Source: Lineus longissimus (taxonomy: Eukaryota > Nemertea > Pilidiophora > Heteronemertea > Lineidae). Taken from it: a DNA stretch of 64,000 nucleotides. Numbering within the stretch: position 1 is the first letter of the stretch; every line of letters starts with the position of its first letter. This document shows positions 36,301-48,644 of the stretch, piece after piece. The DNA is taken from assembly GCF_910592395.1 (NCBI RefSeq), contig NC_088314.1, positions 3,410,001 through 3,474,000 on the forward strand, read 5' to 3'. The position numbers were made by a program, and so were the translations under genes. Under the pieces are notes generated by a model. The model saw nothing but the letters and a program-made list of their open reading frames with translations. It did not search any database and was not told the origin of the DNA.

Positions 36301-38293
36301 TTCGCTTTTTTTCGCAAGAAAATGACCAACAACATTCGAGAGCTTCTCCTACCAAAAGCAGCAGTCTTGTGCAGCCATTTTCTTCTAAATGACCATCGAT
36401 TGCAATGTTGCACAGCAGATCAATAAAAACCATCTTAAATGATAACACACTTCTAAGGAGGCCACCCTCACAAGCTATGTACATACATGAATTTAGATCG
36501 ATATCAAATACGTAAACACATGGTTTACATCATTATGAAAGAAGGGATGACATTGCTTTATTCAAACACGTTAAGGTCGGCGATTGTCGACTGACACGTA
36601 CAGACATTAAGGAGAAGCACAACGAAGCGGAAACAAATGACGATTCGTGTAATGCTGATGGAATCACTTACAAGCAGAAGACATTGATGTTCGACAGACA
36701 TCCTCGGCAAATCAACACACAGAACGTTTATTGACAGTTTCAGTTTCCTCCTAGCAAAATTCCACAGCTATGCCGCATTGCTTTTCGGACCAAAATACGC
36801 ACTCTTCGGCCATGGCAAAGAAGACCTATGCCACGGCAGCTGAGTGGTACTCATTTACTCTTCGTATCAACCAGCGCAATTTGATTTAGGTCGAGTGGTA
36901 CTTCTCACATCTTAGAGGGGACCCCACTCACACAATGATAATGTTCTTCATACATGTGTTATACTTTGATTTTTGCCGTTGTCTCACGCCTAGAAGTAAG
37001 ATTCATGTTGGCGTTAATTTGGAAAGCACATCTTCTTCCAGATGAGTTTGAAAAGCTAATGCTCAAAAGCCTTTAGAGGGTCACTATGACAACACAAACA
37101 GAATCTCAGGCAGAATTGACGGAGACAGATCCAACAAGATGGCTTTGCCGCTGCTACCGAGAACGGCCATCTTTCCCCCGGAACCTGGTGACCTGCCCCG
37201 TTAAATTATTGCTGAGAAATTATAAATGTGCTGAATATTGTACAACTGCTGGGAAGGTTAATTGATGAATACCAAATCAAAAATTGAACACCACACAATA
37301 GATTTCATACCAGTCTCAGCAAATGTTTGGGATTATTGCATCAATATTTTAATACCTGCATTCCAATGTTCCGACATGATCAATGAGCCAAAGTAATCTA
37401 TAAAACTAACTGTGCAAGAATTATCCTGCAAGTAACTTCTGGTCAGCATTGGTTGGCCCAAGGCCGAGACCCAGCGATCAAGGAAAGAATACCCCAAATG
37501 CAGCCCGTTCATCGTTGAAGACACATTATACGGAACGGATAAATTCGCCCAAACCATGCGAAGATTCAGCTTAAGTCTCCAAACGGTGAACATGATTAAC
37601 CGTTGAGAACCTCTCATCTCCACAAAAATGCTTCAACCAGTACAGCGACCATTTTCGAATTCTTTTTTATTCTATAGTGTTTCAATTTCCTCGACACTCC
37701 AGATTATTGAAGCCCCAGCAACTGCTGATCACTCAGTCGTTTATGTGCGAAACCGGCATCTGGTATCGCGCCGACCAGAAGAGAACAACAAACTTCATTG
37801 TTTATCTTATTGACTGCGAGGACAAAACAATTTGATAGTTTGGATTGTTTAACCAATGGTTATTTGAAAGTCATAATAGAATTCGTAACGGTCGTTTGCC
37901 TAGTTGATATTATACGCGTGTGATGTGAACAGGCGTCACAGACGATACAAACGAACAACAAATTGGGCAGGCGTCAGTGATGTCAAGGAAGAGCACTTTT
38001 GAAAGCTTTGGATAACAAAATGAACATCGGCTTGATCGTGTAAAACATTTACTTAACTGCAATTTCTCGTTGCTTACAACTAATCCATCGATTAGCTGTG
38101 GCCGTGATAGTGATATATGAAATTAAACACGGGGAAAAACGTAATCATGCAGAGCAAACTGGTGCCCTGATTGATAGGTTGCTTGTCTTCTCAGGCCTGA
38201 CTGATCAAAATCGAAATTTTCAAGCTAGGTTGTTACTCACCGAATGCACACCAAGATTATTTTCCTTTCCTTGCTTCATGTTGACGCCGACAT
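27386..38293 (-). CDS. SH3-like/SH2 tyrosine pseudokinase with long coiled-coil tail
   Basis: Eleven coding exons: 38241-38279, 35701-35796, 35164-35228, 33733-33906, 33301-33422, 31955-32138, 31555-31643, 31080-31216, 30594-30661, 30181-30361, 27386-29785; 1184 residues, phases consistent. Exon 1 opens at an acceptor at 38293, so an upstream 5' UTR exon is likely; the start Met at 38279 is uncertain. Residues 14-80 form a weak SH3-like segment ending ERYGVISRRLL. SH2 spans about 88-165, with its Arg114 in GSFLVR. The kinase-like domain (about 168-429) lacks a glycine loop. Met205 replaces the VAIK lysine, Gln222 the helix-C glutamate, HNE (299-301) the HRD, and GFH (320-322) the DFG. PPEI and SDVWAYGILLW remain. 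The tail holds a coiled coil (about 612-698) and three copies of an ESFVIDV-like motif. Likely a catalytically dead scaffold of the Src/Abl-like branch. Confidence 0.87.
32305..32423 (+). tRNA. tRNA-Leu(CAA) with intron
   Basis: A full tRNA-Leu with acceptor stem GTCAGGA/TTCTGAC, A box GGCCGAGCGGTCTAAGG, B box GGTTCGAATCC, and a long type II variable arm (GTCCACGAATGTGGGC). The anticodon CAA sits in AGACTCAAG, and an intron of about 35 nt follows, before TTCTGG closes the anticodon stem. The position and intron match animal tRNA-Leu(CAA) genes. It lies antisense within the pseudokinase intron between exons 33301-33422 and 31955-32138. Discriminator base is A. Confidence 0.95.
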
Positions 38294-39102
38294 CTAAAAA
38301 GACAAAAAACATAAAATTGCATTAGAGACCAGATTTTGATATTGTGACACCTAAAATTTGGCAATGCAGCATTTTAGACTCCCGGCAACAGAACATCATA
38401 AGTTACCTGTGAAGAGGGAAATTGAATGAAACATGATCCTTTGGGTTTCTATCCACTGCCCAAGTCCACCATCAACCTCCTAATCCGTAGTCCATGACCG
38501 AAATAATGCCCGGCCCTTATTCGGTAAGAATTCCTTGCCAATAATCCTCGTCAACTCGATATTACAAATCAGTTGACATAAGACAAACCAATATTGTAAT
38601 AGCTACCAATTGTATTGGGCCAGATTGCATCCAAATCATTCGATTTCGTTCATATTTTCTATCGAACTTATGGGCATGTTTCCCCGATGAAAATAGATTT
38701 ATGTCAATACTTAGTTACCTGAAAAATCGATTTGCCGGACCCTATTCACTGAGGTGCAGACCGTAATTTTGCGGAGACCTAACCCAGTACCTTCCTTCGC
38801 ATTTTTGATTCAACATAGTCGTACATATCATACTAAAAGGCTGCAGTTGAAGCCTTAACCTATAGCTATATAGTGTGATACCACGTTATATCAAGATTGT
38901 CAAGTACTGAGCAAATAATCGCCAAGTGTGTTCAGTTCATTGTAATCAATCAAAGTCTCATTAACAACAGCAGAATGTGCTTCAAAGATAGCTCAAATAT
39001 ATAATATTTGTTTAAAAAATAATGCGCATGTTCATTAGCAACCTGAGGAATGAGTACATAAAAACATAATTTGTCCAAAAAAAGGTGACAAGCAAAAAAC
39101 TT
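38294..39102. other. Pseudokinase 5' flank, noncoding
   Basis: AT-rich stretch upstream of the first recognised pseudokinase exon. It may contain a 5' UTR exon and the promoter, but none can be identified. No repeats stand out. Confidence 0.45.
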
Positions 39103-39221
39103 TGTCAGAAGTGGGATTCGAACCCACGCCCACATTCGTGGACCAGAATACTCTATACTCGTTCTAGAGCAAAGCTGTTAGACCTTGAGTCTGGCGCCTT
39201 AGACCGCTCGGCCATCCTGAC
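39103..39221 (-). tRNA. tRNA-Leu(CAA) with intron, cluster copy 1
   Basis: Same acceptor stem, boxes and type II arm as the copy at 32305, on the opposite strand. Anticodon CAA, followed by an intron related to that copy but longer by little (TCTAACAGCTTTGCTCTAG). No damage in stems was noticed. Confidence 0.94.
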
Positions 39222-39452
39222 ATGGGGAAACCACATTGATTTTTTAGAACAGGTGCGTACGCAAGACTAGTGTATAGTCCTACCGCTAGGATTTAGATAT
39301 TTGATAGGCCTGGTGTATACTAGCACAACAAGCAAAATAAAGGTATATATGGCTTGTTATTATTCAGCAAAGTGAAGTATGCTTAAAATATTTTAACTGA
39401 AATACCTTTTTTTTTAAATAAAAATAAAGTAAGAACTTTAAAGTAAAACGTT

Positions 39453-39571
39453 TGTCAGAAGTGGGATTCGAACCCACGCCCACATTCGTGGACCAGAATA
39501 CTCTATACTCGTTCTAGAGCAAAGCTGTTACACCTTGAGTCTGGCGCCTTAGACCGCTCGGCCATCCTGAC
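39453..39571 (-). tRNA. tRNA-Leu(CAA) with intron, cluster copy 2
   Basis: Nearly identical to the copy at 39103; the visible difference lies in the intron (TGTAACAG in place of TCTAACAG). Its 3' and 5' flanks repeat those of copy 1, so the two are a tandem duplication of a roughly 350-bp unit. Confidence 0.94.
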
Positions 39572-39807
39572 ATGGGGAAAACCACATCGATTATTTCGAA
39601 TAGTTCAGCTACGGGTGCGTACGCTAGACTAGTGTATCGTCCTATCGCTAGGATTTAGATATTTGATAGGCCTGGTGTATACTAGCACAACAAGCAAAAT
39701 AAAGTCATATAGCTTGTTGTTATTCCAGCAAAGTGAAGTATGCTTAAAACATTTTAACTGAAATACCTTTTTTTTTTAAATAAAAATAAAGTAAAACTTT
39801 AAAACTT

Positions 39808-39926
39808 TGTCAGAAGTGGGATTCGAACCCACGCCCACATTCGTGGACCAGAATACTCTATACTCGTTCTAGAGCAAAGCTGTTAGACCTTGAGTCTGGC
39901 GCCTTAGACCGCTCGGCCATCCTGAC
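39808..39926 (-). tRNA. tRNA-Leu(CAA) with intron, cluster copy 3
   Basis: Third member of the tandem array, 355 bp from copy 2. The mature tRNA appears unchanged and its intron matches copy 1. The repeated flank stops shortly after its 5' end. Confidence 0.94.
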
Positions 39927-42496
39927 ATGGGAATACCCTGTGTATTATTTCGATCGGATCACATCTGACAGATCGACACATGGAGTTTGCAATTGACCCA
40001 CATTTCTTTTATAATTAATTCATTGATCATTAATCATTATGACAGGCATACGTACGTTTTGTACAGGGTGAATCAAAATTACGGTACAGATGTCAGAATT
40101 GAGTTATACGCGCAGATCTACGTTTCATATAGTATCTCACTGAATATAGTGAGGATGAGTGGTTAATAAGCGTCTATCATCTGCCCTATCACCACATGAT
40201 CGCTCAACGCGGCGTATATCGCCCGTAGCCTTTGTAATTTCACGCACTATTGCCCACGGATAACTAATGCCTTGTGCGATATACGCCGCTTGAAATGCTT
40301 ATGTGGAGTTTGCGTTTAGCCAAATACACCAGAAATAAATGCATTTACCATCACAGACAGCCTCTATTCACTTCACTACAGCATCGTTACCGTATTTTGA
40401 AATACCGAACAAGAAAGGCCCCGCATGACGTACGCGTGTAGTGATAACATCTTATGTATTCCTTCAAGAATCTGAACATGGTCCTGTCTTCTTGAAAGAC
40501 GCCGCTTGAATGCTTATGGAAAGTTAGGTGTCATCATGGAGAGGTCATCGTGTCTCTTCAATGGGAAGATGATATGGTTCAACTCACTCATATTTTCCGC
40601 ACCAAGAATCTCCGAACATTAACGAACTTGCAAAACCAATTAAGTGACACTGGTTCCATTGAGGTGGGTGAATTAACCTGGATATTTGGTAAATGTCCAT
40701 AACGTGCGATGTACTAACGATTGTTGATACTATGTAAGGAATGTCAATCGTTTATGATAAGCAATAATGTGTGTGACAACGAAAACCGAAGCGTACGCAA
40801 ATACGTGATACCGAATATCAATGGCTGGACGATTGAGGTATCACAGCCGGCAAATGGGGAACGCTCACATGATTATTAATTCAGCAAGAATACATACGCC
40901 TACATCGGCTTCTTCTCATTGGCAATGTACACCACCAACGATGCCCCACAAACACTGTAAGCTTATAAAAAAAGCACAATTCGAAGGACACCAAATTATT
41001 CAAAAATTCTTCAAAAACACCGAAATAGATTGAACTGAAATAAAACTTACCCCTAAATACGTAGAGTGGCTTGTCATCAAACATGTCATAACCAGTCCGA
41101 AGAAACGACCAAATTGTTTTTGATATGACGCGTTAATCCAGAAGTCAATACTCGTTCAAAGTTCTTGATGAAATAGTTGTTATTCCCTTTGCAAAGTGAT
41201 AATAATTTTCCTCCACGGTGTCTCCTTCTGAACGTCTGACGGGCTATATATTGCGTTGTCGGGTTTTGATGGTTCCGTCCCGATGCCCAGTGCTGTTCTG
41301 ACGGTCCCCTACTGGGACAGCTGCCCAATGGCTGTTTAAGAAGCCTTCACGCTGCTTGCGCTTGTGGCTTGACACTTCCAACCGGGAAAATTGGTGAATG
41401 TTTTGACAGTAGAAATCACACGTGTGGCGGTCGGTAGGCCTGTGTTGTTTTACTCCAGCAGGCTTTCTGAAAGTTGCTCTGCGTGCTCATGTTAGATGCA
41501 AAAATTTACAAAAAATGTAAATGTCTGCAGTAGTTTCTGCAGTTGTCGGTAACTAGTACGACCTGTATGACAACCCGGATTGGCAATGACCTTCAGTGAT
41601 GTCAGTTCCATCCACAGTTATGATATTTATTGGTATTTCAAGAGTTGTTACAAACAAGAATCGGGCAATATAATCAGCATTTTGGGGATGTCAGTACCCC
41701 TTTAAGGGTGCTTTGTCAGTCAAGATACAGCTGCGATTATTGATCAGTCATCAGCTTGTTTGTGTTCAGAGCCGAGATGAAAATAGTCAAATCAAATGTA
41801 TGTTGAGGGAAGTCAAACTGTCCAGCTCTCATGTCTATTTTGTTTAGAGCTCCCATTAATTTGTTAAGACATGACAAAAGCCACTACAACTTGTTTCTCA
41901 AATAAAACAACTGAATCCTCATTTTATTTTGACCCATGGGGAAATCGTAACTGATTTTAAATATTTGACGTTACTTTGTTATTCCCTAAGGACCATCACG
42001 GATGTGTCAGGGCCCGTGACACCATTCTTCCTGGACCGTTCCTCCCGCCCTGAGTGTTGAGGGCGCTCTTGGGTGTTTCCTGGATCATGAATACCCCACG
42101 TATGGCAGGCCTTGTGCCTGACCGTTGCCTGCTGAGCCAGGACAGGTCGGAAATGGGCCGGTTTGTGATTGAGGGAGGAAAACGATGTGTTTGCATGTCA
42201 GGAAATACATGACACGCACCATGCGGGGTTATATTGTGTTGTTCATAGGAAGATAGAATCGCATTCAGAGTTGTTTACAAAGATCAGTGACCAATTTGAA
42301 GATGAATATAATTCTATCGCCATGGTCTATCAACTAAATTTGTTTATAATTACTTTTACTTGGGACACCTACCAGTGATGGCTTGGTGAACCAGATTCCC
42401 CGGACCAGATTCATTGGAGCGTTATTCAAATTGAAATCGATATTGTCCATCGTTGTGACAGTGCCAAGGTGATCAATACCACATTCTTCCCGAACT
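39927..42496. other. Noncoding intergenic stretch
   Basis: No exon or RNA gene is supported. The words GGCGTATATCGCCCG near 40211 and GATATACGCCGC near 40279 are inverted relative to each other and may mark a small repeat. A GC-richer patch at 42000-42170 has no recognisable coding motif. Confidence 0.45.
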
Positions 42497-42613
42497 GTCA
42501 GATGGCCGAGTGGTCTAAGGCGCCAGACTCAAGGTGTACATGCCTTGATCTAAAATGAGGATATAGGCTCTGGTCCACGAATGTGGTCGTGGGTTCGAAT
42601 CCCACTTCTGACA
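42497..42613 (+). pseudogene. Diverged tRNA-Leu(CAA), probably not functional
   Basis: Retains A and B boxes, the CAA anticodon context AGACTCAAGG and an intron. One G of the acceptor stem is missing (GTCAGATGG in place of GTCAGGATGG), leaving at best six pairs, and the intron is diverged. It may be a weakly functional or dead copy. Confidence 0.72.
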
Positions 42614-45125
42614 AATTTTCTCACCATTATGACACATGACTTTTATATTTTGAAATCTCGCGCATTCCACGTTTTTTTAGAATTGATGTGTCGGATGGCA
42701 CTGATCAGCATCATCACGCGTATGCTAACAATAATTAAACATCAGCTAGTCTTATTTTTACTAGACTGTTGCCACAGATTGTGACTTTGTCCCAGGCGCA
42801 TATCAGATTTGGTCTTCCCCAGCTGTCGAAGCTAGCAGTGTGCTTCGAATAGTATTGTAACAACAGAGTGTCAACGAACGTGTTTAAAAATTGTATTACC
42901 AGCACTTCGCAATATTCCAAGCATTATGAACAGCTTGCAATCATTTATTAATTAACACATTATAATTAGACAAAAAATTATATTGTTTACATCCATTCTA
43001 TTGTACTAAGTGCATTATCAATAAAGTGCTAGCTTCAGTTAAGTTCGTATTATAATTGTGTTTGATTGGTAATGTTATTAGAACAATATTAATATTTGTA
43101 AGTATGCTAATTACACAACTCAGTTTGTTGAATTTATGTCAAGGTGTTACATACATGAGTTTCTGTGGTTGCGCTACATATTTACAGCTTTGGTCAATTT
43201 ATCAATTTTTATATTATACAAAACATTTCGTAATCACATCAAACTGATAGTTTCGTCTTGTGACGAAATAAACTACTCGTCATCACAATACATCGCAGGG
43301 CAAACCTTGAAGTAAATAAACTAAATCTTATTTCCAAATATATTTTCTCATGCAAAATATGTTCGGTTTCCAGAAACATCGGGTTACAAAATCCTTCAGA
43401 TTCGACAGACTTGTTGAAGTCGCACACCATTGCTATGAAAAGTTGTGCTTATAATTTGCATCTGCTGTTAATACATGTACTTCAATAAAACAATGATCTT
43501 TAAATGTTGAATTATAGGAGCCGCCAAGAATACCGCACTTAACCCTTCGTGGTCGGCAGATGTCTGCATTTCCATTATATTTATGAATAAAGGGTGATGA
43601 AAAGCAGTCAAAAAGCCTATTATCGGACAGAGGACGGGGCGCATAAACTGTAAACAATTAACCAGATTTTTGCAGACGTAGACACAATTAAAATAACTTT
43701 TAATAGGTTTAATAAAAGAAATAGAAACAAACTCCATCATTTAGCTTCGGGGTAATTAGTATGAATTAGGCCTACTGTGGTGAGAAGCATAGTCGCTGAT
43801 CCTTAAATCACCCCATGAAACTTTTCCGAAGAAAGGGTAAATTAGTGGGTGTGACGTCCGGTGTTTTCAAAGAATACTTCAGAGGGTTTGGACTCACCCC
43901 ACCAATGTAGCTTTGCCTGTGTTTTACCAGGGAGGTTTTAATTAAAGAGTTTCTTATAAGACACCGTCATCAATATCATCTTCACGATCATCAATTTGAC
44001 CTCATGAAGGATTGTTTTCAAAGTGTCTATAGTCTGAAACTTGTCTGATATACATTTGGATTTACTCAACATATTCCTACCCCGGGACCGTTGGCAGTTA
44101 CCATAGAATATTTCCCGTCCTTTGTCTTATAATGTCCTCGACATAGGCCTATGCTTTAACCTAAACGTTGAAATGAATCATGTGTAATTTTCCATTATAT
44201 TGGCGTTCTTGAGCGCATTCCTTTAAATTAACCTTTCATCGGAAGAAACACCTCTGACCTTTCGCTCTGTCTTTACATGTATATCCAACACAGATCCGAA
44301 AGTGCTGTATTTACAAAAAGGTTGTCTTACGAGTTAAATTGGTTTTCTTTATCATGTTCATGCGCTAATTGATCAAGACGATAATTGTATTTAAATTACA
44401 AACTACGGGCGCCTCCTGGCGCTCAGATTACAATAAGGAGACAATTAGCGTTGACAATATTGTTTCAAAGAGTTTGTCCCTGTTGTCTCTCCTTAAAGTA
44501 CTGTTTGGGCAGCAATTTTTGGTAATGATACATAATGACTGTAGGCGGCAAAGTTGTGAGCAATAAACCACAATTTCAGCGCTCACCGCGTGCGAATCCT
44601 AACCGACATACATGTTATAATAAATGCGCTTTGTTTTTCATGGATTAAACGTTATATTCTACATTGTTCTGAGGTATTCATGCCTCTAGACCAATTGTCT
44701 GTACGCATTTCTGACCAAACTTAATTATGTACTTTGTTTCTACTTTTCGCATATACTGTGGCGAGATGTGGCCCTTCCATCGTTTTCGAAAGTCGTGATA
44801 TCGTTACATTGGTATTTATTTTGAACCAAGAAACTACCCAAAGTAAGTTGTAAGGTTTCTGATACTTGAAGCATAAAAATGTATGATTGTACATGTTGTT
44901 ACATCACAAACTAAAAAATGTTATATTCACAACATTCTTCCCTATAGGATCCATGAAAGTGCTTGACCCTGGTGATTCAATGAAGAACTAAACTGCATTT
45001 GAACAAAGTGACACGCCAATTGAATTGTGTTTTATATTTAAAAATATCTTACAATAATTAAAAAAGATGTTGAACATGCTAAAAAAAAATGCGATGTGAA
45101 AAAATTGCGATGTAAAAAAAAACTT
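42614..45125. other. AT-rich noncoding stretch
   Basis: No exon, RNA gene or clear repeat is supported on either strand. Runs such as 42950-43230 and 44990-45120 are very AT-rich. Confidence 0.45.
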
Positions 45126-45244
45126 TGTCAGAAGTGGGATTCGAACCCACGCCCACATTCGTGGACCAGAATACTCTATACTCGTTCTAGAGCAAAGCTG
45201 TTACACCTTGAGTCTGGCGCCTTAGACCGCTCGGCCATCCTGAC
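45126..45244 (-). tRNA. tRNA-Leu(CAA) with intron, cluster copy 4
   Basis: Same mature sequence as the 39-kb copies and the same intron as copy 2 (TGTAACAG). It is followed by the same kind of spacer, slightly longer, and by a decayed copy at 45524, so it belongs to a duplication of part of the 39-kb array. Confidence 0.94.
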
Positions 45245-45523
45245 ACGGGGAAAACCACATCGATTATTTCGACTTGTTCAGCTATCGACGAATCGATAAG
45301 TTAATTGAGCAGGGCAAGAACAGGTGCGTACGCAAGACTAGTGTATCGTCCTACCGCTAGGATTTAGATATTTGACAGGCCTGGTGTATACTAGCACAAC
45401 AAGCAAAATAAAGGTATTATAGCTTGTTGTTATTCAACAAAGTGAAGTATGCTTAAAATATTTTAACTGAAATACCTTTCTTTTAAAATAAAAATAAAGT
45501 AAGAACTTTAAAGTAAAACATTT

Positions 45524-45631
45524 TGTCAGAAGTGGGATTCGAACCCACGCCCACATTCGTGGACAAGAATGCTCTACAATCAATCCAGAGCAAAGCTTGC
45601 TGGCGCCTTAGACCGTTAGGTCATCCATACA
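45524..45631 (-). pseudogene. Decayed tRNA-Leu pseudogene
   Basis: The T-arm half (GTGGGTTCGAATCCCACTTC) and type II arm are intact. A deletion removes the anticodon region: the GACTCAAGGT segment is gone and GCGCCAGCAAGC is joined instead. The A box and acceptor stem are also mutated (GTATGGATGACC). It cannot make tRNA-Leu. Confidence 0.85.
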
Positions 45632-48600
45632 GCAATTTTGAGTCGTTGAAGGTGGCAAATGTGAGTGTGTTGCAAAACTACCATTCAGAATTTCATCATG
45701 GAGAGTGACATGCATTGCTCTCTCCAATTGTTTAAGCGGCACTCGGTCCAACAGTCAGTGATGACACAGGAAACTCATTCAATAAATGACTGCATGCAAA
45801 TCTACAATCCTACTGGCATCTCTCCCAAACTACTGCCTTAAATTAAGTCAATTATCAGGCCCTTGGGCGGCCAGCGACAGTGTCGTGTCGCCTGCCTCAT
45901 TCAACTCTTTAGATATCAAATTATGTTGCCAGGCATCGGTCATGTGTGGCAGAGATGTGGCGGAACCCCCTATCCTTATTAGAACCGGCAGCTGGCTCAA
46001 ACCTAATCATTATCTTTCTGCGTGAAAACTCCTGACACCTCTTTTTGCACTCGGTCATACCCTTGTAATAGCAAACTGGCCCATCAATCTGATGCATAGC
46101 ACGTCTTCGATTCAATGCGACGAAGATGGAGGAAAGAGTACTAATCTTGAATAGACAATACCATGACCACCAAGGTCTCATCAATGAAAATAGCTGATGT
46201 CTTTAGAATGAACTGATGTGATAAAAGTCACTCTGCGCCCAAAACAAATCGTAGAAAGTTTCACCAACGGATTACTTTTATAATCGATTCCACGGATTTC
46301 GTAAAATAACAACAATTTTTAACATCTCCGTGTTTGAATAATTCTTGAGGATAAAAGGAATGGCACAGCTGTTATGCTAAATCTGCCTCGGGAATTTCAT
46401 AGCCAATGGAGGCTATCATTACATGATACTCAAAATAGCCCACAACTTCATTAAACTTCAGAATGGGCGTTGTCTCCATCCCTTTCTCCAATAAATCTAA
46501 GCTGCCACTTTACTTTTTGAAATTTTTAAATCACAGGATGAAAATAACTTGAAAAAATACCGGTCAAACTATTTTTGCATTTCGCTTTTGAACGAAGTTA
46601 CAATGGCACAGAAGAGGTCAAATGGCAAGTTTAATCCATTCCATGATCCTTTTTAAATGAAAGTCGCCTCAGTCTTTTGCACCTGGGAAACATGGTCTTA
46701 CTGAGCTGCAGCTTAGCCCATAGTGGCTGCAAAAGAGTATTAGAAGCTGACGCTGGGATGAAAAGGTGAATTATCAAACATTCTTCAAGTTTGGGCGTCT
46801 TTCGAATGCTTCTGAAATCCATCGAAAATGTGATACCTTCAAATATTTTCAATAGAAAAACCTTCTTAAGATCTCCATCACTTTTCCCTTTAAATTAAGG
46901 ATGCAACATATGGCCATCATCAACACACTCCATTACCACGGTCTACTATCAATTTCGCAAAGGGTCCTTAGTTCTTGCCCCCATCAACCTTGACCCTCGT
47001 GAAACCTGATACATCCCTTTCATCAAATCCACAACAACAACCAAACTACTTAACAAATTAACCCAACCAAAGGTGGAGCACCCCATACCATATGCATACA
47101 CTGAACAAATTTTCATTCTGTCAAAATCAAAATTCTTTTTCATTAACAGGCCAAAAATATCTAACCTTTGACATAATAAGCGAGACTCTGACAAGACCAT
47201 TGTCCGAAATCATAATTGAAATTCGGAAATTTGGTGGTGAGTTTGATTACTATGCGCGAGTTGATAATGAGTTCGCCCGTGGCCAACCTCATGACCTGAA
47301 AGTCCGGTCTGGGGTACTCAATCCACGCTTGGTCATGAATGAATGGCGGCCGGATGCCACGGGATGCACAGTTGTGGTCCATTCTTGTCCGAAGAATACA
47401 TTTTCGTCATTTACTCTGTATTTGAAATCGTGTATAGAGAGAATCGAGGTGAACAGTTTACCTAGCTTCCCGAACTTTTATTTTTGAATGGGCGAATCGA
47501 CAGAAAACTTGTTCAGTTACCGTTAAATATCAGCATTCGCATCGTCAGAGTATCAGCAGCTAAACCAAACCCTGGTACAAATTTTTATTCAACGGCATCA
47601 AAGTCAAGTATCTGGTTCATGAGCGCAAGGAAGCATTATGAAGCTTCTCCATGATGACGTCACGATGCTTGTATCGGGTATCCCAACCGCGTCGCCTTGC
47701 TTTGTGAAAAAATAATACTTTCGATTGAAAAAGAAATGAAAGGAACCATATGCAGGGGAGCATATCCGATGCTCTTCTCAATGCTGTTGGAGGCAACATT
47801 ATCATTTTCCATGGTTAATTACCAAGTTATTGGATGCCCCTCTTCCCTCAATGATGATAATGAAAGTGCAGACCTTTTTCTTTCATCCTTTACCATCCCC
47901 CGAAGAGACCGCACGCCCGAAGGGCACAATTTCAAGATTGAACCCGTCTTGAATGCGTCGCCAGTATCTCCCAGTTGATAATCTTAAAATGTTTGGAAAC
48001 CAGCGGATCAGGAAGCGGAGATCTTTGGAGATTCTTCGTCGCCTCATCAACCTTTCTCAAAACACACAGAGCCATCGAAGAAAAGACCCATCACGATTTT
48101 GATTTGGGAGTTTACGAACATTTATAAAGGATTTCACGGTTAGGATGCGACCATTGTGATAACTCTGGAGATTACGGTTAATCAAAATGTTAAGGATGCA
48201 GCAGGAATTTCAAACTGTGGACTATATTGGCCATGGAATAACCGGTATCATGGTGCATGAATATTAGGAAGTTAGCGAACAGGATTGTGAGCAGCTGTGT
48301 CGTCTCACATGTCCAAAGATTCTCCATAATGATTGAAGACGGAAATTGGATGGAAAGTCTTCATCCAAAGAGATATTTGAGACAGTTGCAGCAATACATG
48401 TAGCAGTAGCAACTGTTTGTTCATACCAGAAACACTCAAATAAAAGAGAGAACATTATTCAGGACAGGCTTAAAGTTATAAATATTCAAAACAGCAATTT
48501 TGGCGAAAAATGAATGAGATGACCCGGAGACAACACTGGTTTGCACAACTTGAACCTGCATTATAACCAGGCAACACAGTAACCATGGTCACAAATCACA

Positions 48601-48644
48601 TTTTTTCAGACTATTCCAGGCACAACATTTTACGGTGTTCCACC
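45632..48644. other. Noncoding intergenic stretch
   Basis: No supported gene. An open frame at about 47092-47487 (+) and its antisense partner have no recognisable domain. The stretch is otherwise unremarkable. Confidence 0.45.

Larger units (their letters stand above)
39103..39926. repeat. Tandem array of three 350-bp tRNA-Leu units
   Basis: Each unit is a tRNA-Leu(CAA) gene plus a spacer of about 231-236 bp. The spacers share TAGTGTAT, GCTAGGATTTAGATATTTGA, GGCCTGGTGTATACTAGCAC and a poly-T/A stretch. A fourth and fifth unit of the same kind lie at 45126-45631. Confidence 0.88.

Noticed and set aside
37333-37623. 96-codon minus-strand frame considered as an extra pseudokinase exon
   Set aside because: No fitting splice sites were found and the existing exon chain is already phase-complete.
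39103-39926. CRISPR-like array of evenly spaced repeats
   Set aside because: The repeats are whole tRNA-Leu genes with tRNA boxes in a eukaryotic context, in a tandem duplication.
47092-47487. 131-codon plus-strand frame
   Set aside because: No recognisable domain, and the antisense frame is equally open; no splice partners found.
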